Source: Enterocloster clostridioformis (GTDB lineage Bacteria; Bacillota; Clostridia; Lachnospirales; Lachnospiraceae). From it: DNA of 64,000 nt. The notes beneath the pieces were generated by a model. The model was not told the DNA's origin, ran no database searches, and was given only the letters and a program-made list of their open reading frames with translations. The position numbers and the translations under genes were made by a program. Below are positions 17,023-24,913 of the stretch, one piece after another. Positions within the stretch are counted from its first letter, which is position 1. Each line of letters opens with the position of its first letter. The stretch is taken from NCBI RefSeq assembly GCF_020297485.1, contig NZ_JAIWZC010000001.1, forward strand, positions 4,030,001 to 4,094,000, written 5' to 3'.

Positions 17023-18430
17023 TGCTGCCACCATCCTTCCTGTACTGTCCGAAAGAGATGGCATCTGCCATGTGCTTTTTGGATGCTGCGCTCTTCTTTT
17101 CCAGCGCCTCCAGCATACGGGAATTATCCGGCTCCGTTTCCTGCATGGAAATCGGCAGGGGGTCTTTTTTATCACAAAACGGCCTCATTTCGAGCGGCTT
17201 TGCGGTAAACGGTTCAATCCCTTTATGGCGGATCGTGATGGTTTCCGGCGAAGCAGGGTCATAGGAAATCTCCACCCGGAAACCGATAAGGGACGGTTTT
17301 GTCTCATATTTGCGGCCCTGAAAGCTGATACAGCCGCCCTTGTCAACAAGGCGTTCTTCATGATGGAGGAACGCTTCCGCCACTACGGATGTATCCAGGA
17401 ACTTTAAAGGCCGGCAGTCCCGGTTCCACTCCTGGAGAGGGGTGATCCCTTCTGGTGGGACGGGCATGCCAAGGCTCTCATAATACTCCCGGATGCCCTC
17501 GTGCGGCTGCTTATGGTAGTATTCCTCCAGGTAGTTTTTCCAGTGCCGGTTAAGCTCTTCCAGTGTTTTGACCTTATGGATCCGGGCCTCCCTGAGAAAA
17601 GCATCGGCCACCTGATGGAATTTTTCTATTTTCCCCTTTGATTTTCCGCTGCGGACTTTTGCGTGCCGAACCGTAATCCCAAGTCTGGCAAGGGAGAATT
17701 TCAGCTGTTTTGCCACATACTGCGAACCGTTGTCAAAGTATACGGCATCACAAGCCCCGGCCTTCAAGAGGACGTTCCGGAAGGTATCCTCCACGATGCT
17801 TTCCTCCTGGTTGTCATAAAACCGGGAATGGACCAGGTATCTGGAGTGGTCATCGATGGCGGAGGACAGATATGTCTGCACCATCGCCCCGTTTTTCCCT
17901 ATGGGGAGCTTACACCCATACTTGATATCAGCCTGCAGCATCATCATCCTGTTGGGCTTGCAGAAACGTTTGGACGAGCTTTCGCGTGCGCTTGCGTATG
18001 TCTGCATCTGTCTCGTGCCGAAACCGGCTTTATAAAGGTGACGCTGCAGGGTAGGGCGCTTGAGTACGCCCGGCTCCGCCCAGCCCTCCTGCTCCAGGAT
18101 GAAGATGATCTGCTCCACGCTCCGCCTGGGTACTTCCTTCCTCAGTTGGATTGCCTGCTCCACAATCTTCCGGTAATTATCCGGCAGCCTCCCGGAGACA
18201 ACCGCCTGAGCCGGCACGACGGGTTTGAGACCCTCGAAGCCTTTTTCTTCATAGGCGGCAAGGTACCGGAAGATGGTACGCTCGGATAAGCCTGACTTTG
18301 AGGCTGCTTCTTCCCGCAGCTGGCTGCGTTTGGCGGGATCCAGGCTCTCATCAAGCAGTGGCGCGATCAAGGTGTAGCGTGAGAGCGCCTCGTTATCCCT
18401 CCAGTTTAAATCTTTTTTGATTGTCTGCAT
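17015..18430 (-). CDS. Mu/Tn552-type DDE transposase
   Basis: 471 residues. The start is the ATG at 18430 behind AGGAGG; an in-frame ATG further upstream lacks a site. N-terminal helix-turn-helix region (SKSGLSERTIFRYLAAYEEKGFEGL), then the rve catalytic core: QADIKYGC (D1), AVYFDNGSQYVAK (D2), KSKGKIEKFHQVADAF (E), then a Mu-type C-terminal beta domain (FQGRKYETKPSLIGFRVEI). All three catalytic residues are present, so the enzyme looks intact. Confidence 0.9.
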   Translation of the reverse strand: MQTIKKDLNWRDNEALSRYTLIAPLLDESLDPAKRSQLREEAASKSGLSERTIFRYLAAYEEKGFEGLKPVVPAQAVVSGRLPDNYRKIVEQAIQLRKEVPRRSVEQIIFILEQEGWAEPGVLKRPTLQRHLYKAGFGTRQMQTYASARESSSKRFCKPNRMMMLQADIKYGCKLPIGKNGAMVQTYLSSAIDDHSRYLVHSRFYDNQEESIVEDTFRNVLLKAGACDAVYFDNGSQYVAKQLKFSLARLGITVRHAKVRSGKSKGKIEKFHQVADAFLREARIHKVKTLEELNRHWKNYLEEYYHKQPHEGIREYYESLGMPVPPEGITPLQEWNRDCRPLKFLDTSVVAEAFLHHEERLVDKGGCISFQGRKYETKPSLIGFRVEISYDPASPETITIRHKGIEPFTAKPLEMRPFCDKKDPLPISMQETEPDNSRMLEALEKKSAASKKHMADAISFGQYRKDGGSNV

Positions 18431-18508
18431 GGTATGCACCTCCTTTTTGGACAGCATACCGCAAAAAGCGCTGACAGCCAAAACAAAGTGGGTGCATATA
18501 AGATGTCC

Positions 18509-19039
18509 TCAGACGGATACCAGGAAACCGCCTGAGTTATAGACCATGCGCAGGACAGCGGGAAGCCACCTGTCACAGGATTTCCTAATTGTTTCCAAAA
18601 TGGCCGCGCCGGCCAGTCCGGGATTCCTTAAGAGGCTCATAGCCTGCCGACAGTAACCTTCTGTCCGGGAGAAGTTTGCCATAAGCCAGTGGTGCCACCG
18701 CCGTATGGTTTCATCACAAGGATAATCCTCGTTCATGGTATCCTCCGGCATGATATCACCATCCAGCACGGCAGCGATAAGGTCGGAGCCATAATGCTTA
18801 TAAGGGACGAGCTTATCAGGGAGAAGACTGTGAAGCCTCCGGCAGCCCTCATTGTCACACCGTCTCCGCTCAATCATCAGCCACACCACCTGTCCGCCAT
18901 CCAGCTTCATGATTCGTGGTTTCCAGTCACGGTGGCTGACAGGGGACCGGCATATGGGGCATATACAATTTTCGTTACAATGGATAGTAATTACGCCATC
19001 CCCCTTGTCAGATTCCGTGTACTCTGATACAATAATCAT
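18509..19039 (-). CDS. DUF6431-like zinc-binding protein of the transposon
   Basis: 176 residues from the ATG at 19039 (MIIVSEYTESDKGDGVI); a GTG nine codons upstream is an alternative. CPICRSPV and RRRCDNEGCRRLH supply four Cys of a zinc-ribbon-like fold; LIAAVLDGD... and CDETIRRWHHWL follow. It precedes the transposase gene on the same strand. The combination zinc protein - transposase - AAA ATPase recalls Tn7/Tn5053 systems in which a zinc protein (TniQ) picks the target; a similar role here is speculation. Confidence 0.72.
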   Translation of the reverse strand: MIIVSEYTESDKGDGVITIHCNENCICPICRSPVSHRDWKPRIMKLDGGQVVWLMIERRRCDNEGCRRLHSLLPDKLVPYKHYGSDLIAAVLDGDIMPEDTMNEDYPCDETIRRWHHWLMANFSRTEGYCRQAMSLLRNPGLAGAAILETIRKSCDRWLPAVLRMVYNSGGFLVSV

Positions 19040-19350
19040 GGTTTTATCATGAGTCTCAGAGGACACAACTTAGCGGGAGGGTCTTCTGGGACTTTCTCTT
19101 TCTGTAGAATGTTCATTGACATTATACAGAGCAAGTCTCTGACATTCAAGCAGAGCAGTATGGATGACAAATTAGCTTAGCAACAACAGCAACAGTAAAT
19201 CAGTAAGCTAGAATAATATATGTAATTGAGATAAAATATCGGTAGAATAAACATAAAACTTAAACGGGAGTATGAAAGTTTTTCTGTAAATAGCTATCAA
19301 GCAGTAGGTCTTCTATGATAAAATCTATTATCATAAGGAGGCCTATTATT

Positions 19351-20595
19351 ATGGCGAGAAGAGAAAAGCAACCTGTACACAAGGTAGTTATGACGGAGGG
19401 CAAAAGGAACATTGTCCATCAGTTGTTGGAGGAGTATGACATCCAGACTGCTGAGGACATCCAGGAGGCCCTGAAAGACCTTCTGGGAAGTACCCTGAAA
19501 GAGATGATGGAGGCTGAGATGGATGACCACCTCGGTTATGAAAAATCGGAACGTTCTGATTCCGACGATTACCGCAACGGCTACAAGCCCAAGAGAATCA
19601 ACAGCAGCTTCGGGAGCATGGACATCCAGGTGCCCCAGGACAGGAAGTCGACGTTTGAGCCACAGGTAGTAAAAAAGCGGCAAAAGGATATCTCCAGTAT
19701 CGACCAGAAGATCATCTCCATGTATGCAAAAGGCATGACCACCAGCCAGATATCCGACACGCTGATGGATATCTATGGGTTCGAGGCTTCTGAGGGTTTC
19801 ATTTCGGATGTGACGGACAAGCTTCTTCCACAGATCGAAGACTGGCAGAACCGCCCGCTGGAGGAGGTTTACCCGGTAGTCTATATTGACGCAATCCATT
19901 ATTCTGTCCGGGAGAACGGAGTGATCCGCAAGCTTGCCGCCTATGTCATCCTTGGCCTCACGCTGGAAGGGAAAAAGGAAGTTTTAAGTATACAAATCGG
20001 GGAAAATGAGAGTTCCAAGTACTGGCTCTCTGTCCTGAATGAGCTGAAGAACCGCGGAGTGAAAGATATCCTCATCCTCTGCTCAGACGGACTCACGGGC
20101 ATTAAGGAGGCCATATCGGCAGCATTCCCGAAGACGGAACAACAGCGCTGCATCGTGCATATGGTACGCAACACACTCAAATATGTCTCTGACAAAGACC
20201 GGAAAGCATTCTCCACAGATCTGAAAACTATCTACCACGCTGCGAACGAGGAGAAAGCCCTGGAGGCGCTGGAGAAGGTGACAGAAAAGTGGACGCCGAA
20301 ATATCCGAATTCTATGAAGCGCTGGCACGACAACTGGGATGTAGTCTCGCCGATCTTTAAGTTCTCAATGGAGGTGCGAAAGGTGATCTACACGACCAAC
20401 GCCATAGAGAGCCTCAATTCCACCTACCGCAAGCTCAACCGCCAGAGGAGCGTATTCCCCGGCAGCACAGCGCTTCTGAAGGCATTGTATCTGGCGACCT
20501 TTGAGGCCACGAAGAAATGGACAATGCCCATCCGCAACTGGGGGCAGGTTTACGGGGAACTGTCGATCATGTATGAAGGCCGACTGCCGGAATAA
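19351..20595 (+). CDS. IS256-family (mutator-type) transposase, copy A
   Basis: 414 residues from the ATG at 19351 behind AAGGAGG (MARREKQPVHKVVMTEG). Catalytic motifs of the mutator family: VVYIDAIHYSVREN (D1), LILCSDGLTGIKEAI (D2), TTNAIESLNSTYRKLNRQR (E), and RCIVHMVRNTLKYVS (C-x2-H). Full length and uninterrupted, so probably active. It differs from copy B at about 11 residues. Confidence 0.96.
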   Translation: MARREKQPVHKVVMTEGKRNIVHQLLEEYDIQTAEDIQEALKDLLGSTLKEMMEAEMDDHLGYEKSERSDSDDYRNGYKPKRINSSFGSMDIQVPQDRKSTFEPQVVKKRQKDISSIDQKIISMYAKGMTTSQISDTLMDIYGFEASEGFISDVTDKLLPQIEDWQNRPLEEVYPVVYIDAIHYSVRENGVIRKLAAYVILGLTLEGKKEVLSIQIGENESSKYWLSVLNELKNRGVKDILILCSDGLTGIKEAISAAFPKTEQQRCIVHMVRNTLKYVSDKDRKAFSTDLKTIYHAANEEKALEALEKVTEKWTPKYPNSMKRWHDNWDVVSPIFKFSMEVRKVIYTTNAIESLNSTYRKLNRQRSVFPGSTALLKALYLATFEATKKWTMPIRNWGQVYGELSIMYEGRLPE

Positions 20596-20640
20596 GTACA
20601 CACAGGCATAGGTGTACACCTATCCGGAAAGGAGTCATCC

Positions 20641-20853
20641 ATGTATGGATTTTCAAAATATGAGGCGCAGGGAAGGTATGATGAGTGGAATACCACACAG
20701 GTCAAGCTGAAACTGAACAACAAGACAGATGCCGATATCCTTGCTTGGATCAGGAAGCAGAAATACAGCCGGGATACCTCCGTACAGGGAGCCATTAAAT
20801 CCCTGATACGGGCGGATATATCCGGGAGCCAGGCTGAAGGGGCGCAGGGCTAA
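20641..20853 (+). CDS. Ribbon-helix-helix-like passenger protein of the IS256 element, copy A
   Basis: 70 residues, MYGFSKYEAQGRYDEWNTTQ; ribosome site AAAGGAG 8 bases upstream. TTQVKLKLNNKTDADILAWI followed by KYSRDTSVQGAIKSLIRADI reads as a beta strand plus two helices, the Arc/CopG pattern. It follows the transposase by 45 bases. Likely a DNA-binding regulator of the element or an antitoxin-like protein. Its homologue in copy B differs at roughly a quarter of positions. Confidence 0.78.
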   Translation: MYGFSKYEAQGRYDEWNTTQVKLKLNNKTDADILAWIRKQKYSRDTSVQGAIKSLIRADISGSQAEGAQG

Positions 20854-21125
20854 TTCTCCCACGCTTTACATTCGTTGGCTGTCTGAAGTTCGGACAGGGA
20901 TTCCATGACCGCCAGATAATCGATCCCTTCCACAACAGTGCCTGTACCAGGGTCAAACAATTCATCATCCGCGGAAGCGTTCGGGTTATAAGATTTCAGT
21001 TCGCGGTCGTACCATTCATAGATATCATTATATAAGTCTGCGGCCTGATCCAGCAAAGCCTGCAGTTTATTGATTTTTACCCTGATATTTTCTGGCACAA
21101 AGGGTTCGTCTGTTTTTAGCTTCAT
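20850..21125 (-). CDS. 91-residue acidic passenger protein of the IS256 element, copy A
   Basis: Starts at ATG 21125 behind AGGAGG. MKLKTDEPFVPENIRVKINK, then a helical stretch (LQALLDQAADLYNDIYEWYDRELKSY) and DDELFDPGTGTVVEGIDYL. It is convergent with the ribbon-helix-helix gene, and the stops overlap by 4 bases. A homologue sits in the same place in copy B, so it belongs to the element. Family unknown to me. A toxin-antitoxin-like or transposition-control role with the adjacent RHH protein is possible. Confidence 0.72.
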   Translation of the reverse strand: MKLKTDEPFVPENIRVKINKLQALLDQAADLYNDIYEWYDRELKSYNPNASADDELFDPGTGTVVEGIDYLAVMESLSELQTANECKAWEN

Positions 21126-21219
21126 GAGATACCTCCTGATGATCTTATATCAGAAGTGTACCACATTTGATAGATCTTTCCAAAATATCTTGACAGAAGC
21201 CAAAAGCATCCGTATAGTA

Positions 21220-21250
21220 AAGGTAGGTGGTCACGACAGCCACCTACCTT
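21220..21250. terminator. Hairpin near the right end of IS256 copy A
   Basis: AAGGTAGGTGG / CCACCTACCTT, a perfect 11-bp stem with a 9-base loop, repeated in copy B (48365-48397). It would stop or impede transcripts entering or leaving the element. Confidence 0.7.
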
Positions 21251-21635
21251 TCTCATTAACCTATCATAGAAGATTTCAATTTACAGACTTTTTTTCATAC
21301 CCTCACTTAAACAAAAATGTTTAATATCCTCAAAGAACACGCCGAGTGGGAATAATAAACCCCGCCGCATCTCATAAGAAATCATATAATCGCAAATATA
21401 AAAGCTGGGAATCTTGGAATACAGGAAACTCAGCTTTTTCCATTTCTATTTACATACCATAAATATTCTGCCAAGCTGAAAATGAGATAAATTTTAAAAA
21501 ACCATAAAATTAACTAAAAATCTCTAAAAACCAGATAAACAATCATTGAATTTATAGATAGAGTATGATAAAATAAAAACAATCTATAAAAAAATCCTTT
21601 TTCTAACGGCGAAGGTATAGGCTTTTTCTTTGTGA

Positions 21636-21770
21636 ATAATTGAGTACTATGCTGGAGGAATAAGGAAAACTCCAGGGAGATTTTGTGAGAGCGCGAAAGC
21701 GCAGGACAGATATAAGCGTCCATAGAATCTTCCATGCTCACAGGCAAAAGGGAGGCATACTTTCCCATCT
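21636..21770 (+). promoter_or_regulatory. Candidate glycine-riboswitch-type leader of the AGCS symporter gene
   Basis: A single-aptamer layout can be drawn: outer stem GGGAGA (21675-21680) with TTTCCC (21761-21766); inner stem GTGAG (21685-21689) with CTCAC (21737-21741), directly followed by AGGCAAAAGG (21742-21751), the hallmark AGGYAAAAGG of glycine aptamers; a GCGC-GAAA-GCGC hairpin lies inside. The usual CCGAAG segment is not clear. AGCS glycine/alanine symporters are classic targets of this riboswitch. Several further hairpins (e.g. GCCGC/GCGGC) lie between it and the gene. Confidence 0.55.
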
Positions 21771-21884
21771 ATGGTGGGTGTCCCTATTGTATGTTTACAT
21801 CCCGCTCTTTGGAGCGCTGATTATATCAGCACAAATATGAATGCCGCTATATGCGGCCAATTAAACGTATAGGGGGAATTAGGA

Positions 21885-23246
21885 ATGGACGTTATTACAA
21901 ATCTTGTAGCAAAAGGTAACAGCTTTCTCTGGAGTTTTCTGCTGATTGTTCTTCTGTGCGGCACCGGAATTTACTACACGATCCGCTTGAGGTTCATTCA
22001 GGTGAGAAAGTTTGGTGAAGGCTGGAAACTGGTATTCGGGCACCTCAGCCTTAACGGAGAGAAGCACGAAAAAGGTGAGATGTCACCGTTCCAGTCAATT
22101 GCAACCGCAATTGCAGCCCAGGTTGGTACCGGCAACCTGGCAGGCGCCGCCACTGCTCTTTTAGGAGGCGGACCTGGTGCTATATTCTGGATGTGGGTAA
22201 GTGCATTCTTTGGTATGTCAACCATTTATGCAGAGGCAACTCTGGCCCAGAACTTTAAGACTGAGATAAATGGTGAGGTAACCGGCGGTCCTGTTTATTA
22301 CATAAAGGCAGCTTTTAAGGGCACTCTTGGCAAGGTTCTTGCGGGATTATTTGCAATCTTTATTGTGCTTGCGCTGGGATTCATGGGCAACATGGTTCAG
22401 GCTAACTCTATCGGCGCTGCATTTACAGAGGCTTTCGGAGCATTTAACATTACTATTTCTCCGGTTGTCATAGGCGTTATCGTAGCAGCCGTAGCAGCAT
22501 TTGTTTTCCTGGGTGGAACACAGAGGCTTGCATCCGTTGTTGAGAAGGTAGTTCCTATCATGGCAGGCGTGTATATTGTGGGAAGCCTGATTATTATTAT
22601 AATGAATATTACTAATCTTCCTGCAGCTATTAAGATGATTTTTGTTGGCGCATTTGCTCCTCAGGCAGTATTAGGCGCAGGCGCAGGTATTGCAGTCAAA
22701 GAAGCCATCCGTTTCGGTGTTGCCAGAGGCCTTTTCTCCAACGAGGCTGGTATGGGTTCCACACCTCATGCTCATGCAAGGGCAACTGCGGAGAATCCTC
22801 ATAAGCAGGGACTTTGCGCTATGATCAGCGTATTTATCGATACATTTGTAATCCTTAACCTGACTGTATTTTCCGTACTGACCACAGGCGCTCTTGAGTC
22901 TGGCAAGAACGGCACCGCTCTTACACAGGCTGCGTTCATGAAAGGATTTGGTACCTTTGGTATTGTATTTGTTGCGGTCTGCCTTTTATTCTTCGCGTTC
23001 TCTACGATTCTGGGCTGGCATTTCTTTGGCCTTATCAATGCGAAGTATCTGTTTGGCGACAAGGCAGCAAAGGTGTATTCCTTATTAGTGGTAGCTTGTA
23101 TCATTATCGGTTCCGCCCTGAAGCTGGAGTTGGTATGGGATTTGGCGGACTTCTTCAATGGTCTGATGGTTATACCTAATGCCATGGCACTGCTTGCCCT
23201 AAGCGGCCTGGTGGTGAAGATATGTAATAAGTACAGTGATAAATAG
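21885..23246 (+). CDS. Alanine/glycine:cation symporter (AGCS family)
   Basis: 453 residues, ATG behind GGGGGAATTAGGA. About ten membrane segments; family signatures FQSIATAIAAQVGTGNLAGAA near residue 75 and GVARGLFSNEAGMGSTPHAHA around residue 280. AGCS proteins import glycine or alanine with Na+ or H+. The long structured leader upstream resembles a glycine riboswitch, pointing to glycine. A strong terminator follows, so it is a single-gene unit. Confidence 0.93.
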   Translation: MDVITNLVAKGNSFLWSFLLIVLLCGTGIYYTIRLRFIQVRKFGEGWKLVFGHLSLNGEKHEKGEMSPFQSIATAIAAQVGTGNLAGAATALLGGGPGAIFWMWVSAFFGMSTIYAEATLAQNFKTEINGEVTGGPVYYIKAAFKGTLGKVLAGLFAIFIVLALGFMGNMVQANSIGAAFTEAFGAFNITISPVVIGVIVAAVAAFVFLGGTQRLASVVEKVVPIMAGVYIVGSLIIIIMNITNLPAAIKMIFVGAFAPQAVLGAGAGIAVKEAIRFGVARGLFSNEAGMGSTPHAHARATAENPHKQGLCAMISVFIDTFVILNLTVFSVLTTGALESGKNGTALTQAAFMKGFGTFGIVFVAVCLLFFAFSTILGWHFFGLINAKYLFGDKAAKVYSLLVVACIIIGSALKLELVWDLADFFNGLMVIPNAMALLALSGLVVKICNKYSDK

Positions 23247-23278
23247 CATATGGTATACTTAAATAAATAATTTATCAA

Positions 23279-23326
23279 CAGCAGCTTTTCTGGAATATTA
23301 TCCGGGGGAGCTGCTGTTTTTTCTTT
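23279..23326 (+). terminator. Intrinsic terminator after the AGCS gene
   Basis: CAGCAGCT ... AGCTGCTG with a 22-base loop followed by TTTTTTCTTTTC. Confidence 0.9.
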
Positions 23327-23408
23327 TCTTCCTTGTATCGAATGAAAATCTTGTTTGCCGGGCATTATTTATGGTAAAAGAGAAAGCGGAAATGAGGAAA
23401 GGCGAATC

Positions 23409-23644
23409 ATGATTGACTCTATTGGAAAAATAACATTGTATGTGAAGAACCAAAAGGAAGCCAGGGATTTCTGGACAGAAAGGATGAGATTTATCGTGCG
23501 TCTGGAGCAGCAGATGGGCGCTGACCAGAAATGGCTGGAAGTGGAACCGGAGATATCATGAAAATGCCTTATGGCAGCATGTTTCAGTTCTATGATATGG
23601 ATGGGAATGTGTTTCTGCTGAGAGAGGAAGTCAAGGTACATTAA
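23409..23644 (+). pseudogene. VOC/glyoxalase-like protein with central deletion
   Basis: The start (ATG 23409, after AAAGGCG) gives MIDSIGKITLYVKNQKEARD and FWTERMRFIVRLEQQMG, the first half of a VOC domain, then stops after EVEPEIS. The tail MKMPYGSMFQFYDMDGNVFL (from 23558) is the end of the same family in another frame. Roughly 50 central residues are missing, so the gene is a deletion remnant. Confidence 0.75.
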
Positions 23645-23829
23645 ATTTCCGTGTACGGTTCCGGGCCTTCCTTTTAAACGGATACCGGAGCCGGGAGATG
23701 AAAGTCTTCCGGACTGCGGGATGGATAGTTGGTGCATTCATACATGTATTTGTAAACCGGTTTAAAATATGTTAGAATAATTAGGATTCGATCACACAGC
23801 AATAACCGGGAAAGGATGTCTTTAGGAAA

Positions 23830-24552
23830 ATGCAGAAGGCCAACAAAGGAGAACTGTCCAATCTGAAAAACAAACTGCTGGCAGAGCAGGTTCAGGAGCA
23901 GATATACCAGTATATACTGGACACACCCATAGACGTAGGAGCTAAGCTTCCCAATGAATTTGAGCTGGGAGACAGGTTCGGCGTGGGAAGGAGTACCATC
24001 CGGGAGGCGGTGAAGCTTTTGATTTCCAGAGGAATCCTGGAAGTCAGGAGAGGGTCTGGTACGTATGTGGTCAGCACTACGCCGGTGGACATGGACCCCC
24101 TGGGCCTGGGGGCTGTGGAGGACAAGATGGCCCTGGCTCTGGATTTGGTAAATGTCCGCATCATACTGGAGCCGGGAATCGCAGAGATGGCGGCCCTTAA
24201 CGCAACAGAGGAGGATGTGGAGAAGCTGAGGAATCTGTGTGACAGTGTGGAACGGAAAATAAAGGTTGGAGACAGTTACATAGAAGACGACATCGCCTTT
24301 CATACCTGTGTGGCTGAATGCTCCAAGAATAAGGTGGTGGAACAGCTGATTCCCATTATTGATACGGCTGTCCTTATGTTTGTCAATGTAACCCATAAAA
24401 AGCTGACGGACGAGACCGTCATGACCCACAGGGCAGTGACGGATGCCATCGCGGAGCACGACCCAATCGGTGCCAAGACCGCCATGATGATGCATATGAC
24501 TTTTAACAGGAATATGATTAGGCAGTTGATGAGGGATGGGCGTGAGGCGTAG
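23830..24552 (+). CDS. GntR/FadR-family regulator of the sugar-acid module
   Basis: 240 residues. N-terminal winged helix (residues about 12-80: PNEFELGDRFGVGRSTIREA, SRGILEVRRGSGTYVV) and C-terminal FCD ligand domain with the metal-binding pattern DIAFH...H (EDDIAFHTCVAECS, THRAVTDAI). FadR-type regulators of this class respond to sugar acids. The dehydratase/permease operon follows, and repeated GTCTGAC-like sites lie in between. Confidence 0.9.
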   Translation: MQKANKGELSNLKNKLLAEQVQEQIYQYILDTPIDVGAKLPNEFELGDRFGVGRSTIREAVKLLISRGILEVRRGSGTYVVSTTPVDMDPLGLGAVEDKMALALDLVNVRIILEPGIAEMAALNATEEDVEKLRNLCDSVERKIKVGDSYIEDDIAFHTCVAECSKNKVVEQLIPIIDTAVLMFVNVTHKKLTDETVMTHRAVTDAIAEHDPIGAKTAMMMHMTFNRNMIRQLMRDGREA

Positions 24553-24585
24553 GGTTGGGTATATTGGTAATATCAATAAGCAGTA

Positions 24586-24656
24586 ATACCTATAAGTTAA
24601 CGTATCTCCCGGAAACAGATAAAAGGGAATACTTTTCCTTATAGGTATTTTTTTGC
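24586..24656 (+). terminator. Intrinsic terminator after the gntR gene
   Basis: AATACCTATAAG (24588-24599) pairs with CTTATAGGTATT (near 24639-24650), followed by T7. It separates the regulator from the ilvD-like operon, which therefore needs its own promoter. Confidence 0.85.
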
Positions 24657-24820
24657 GGCTAATTGAAAGAGAAAAACAAATACATCTGACAACTTTTGGC
24701 ACAGACGTAAGACATACATGGCAAAAAATAAGAGAAATGTAATATACTGGGAAAACGGCAGCGTGCAATTGTGTATAATGCACAACTTTGTTAAATTTTT
24801 TTGACAATTAAGTAGAAAAC

Positions 24821-24890
24821 AAGTCTGACGACTTGAAAGAATAATCCAGAAATGCTACTATAAAACTACAAATAAGTCAGACGTCAGATG
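24821..24890 (+). promoter_or_regulatory. Promoter and GntR-type operators of the dehydratase operon
   Basis: AAGTCTGACGACTT (24821-24834) is a perfect palindrome with 5-bp arms; a related AAGTCAGACGTCAGA lies at 24873-24887. A promoter TTGAAA (24833) - 17 bases - TACTAT (24856) fits between them, so the first operator overlaps -35 and the second lies in the early transcript. CATCTGACAACTT at about 24683 is a third, weaker copy. Confidence 0.7.
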
Positions 24891-24913
24891 CGAAGAAAAA
24901 GAGGAGGCATTTT

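Larger units (their letters stand above)
15914..19066 (-). mobile_element. Tn552/Tn5053-like transposon, four-gene transposition module
   Basis: Four co-oriented genes: zinc protein, DDE transposase (471 residues), AAA ATPase (270 residues), coiled-coil protein (98 residues). Sizes of the middle pair closely match p480 and p271 of Tn552. The last three overlap by 8 and 1 bases. I could not find the terminal repeats; the true ends must lie between about 15.7 kb and 15.9 kb and between 19.07 and 19.26 kb. No cargo gene is visible. Confidence 0.75.
19266..21304 (+). mobile_element. IS256-family element with two accessory genes, copy A
   Basis: 2039 bp, flanked by the 8-bp duplication ACTTAAAC (19258-19265 and 21305-21312). 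The ends are imperfect inverted repeats of about 24 bp: GAGTATGAAAGTTTTTCTGT on the left and, complemented, GGTATGAAAAAAAGTCTGT on the right. It carries a transposase, a ribbon-helix-helix protein and, convergently, a 91-residue acidic protein, plus a hairpin (21220-21250) near its right end. Same architecture as copy B at 48312-50351. Confidence 0.93.

Noticed and set aside
23674..24807. A 377-codon minus-strand ORF.
   Set aside because: Lies over the well-supported gntR gene and both flanks; no family features.
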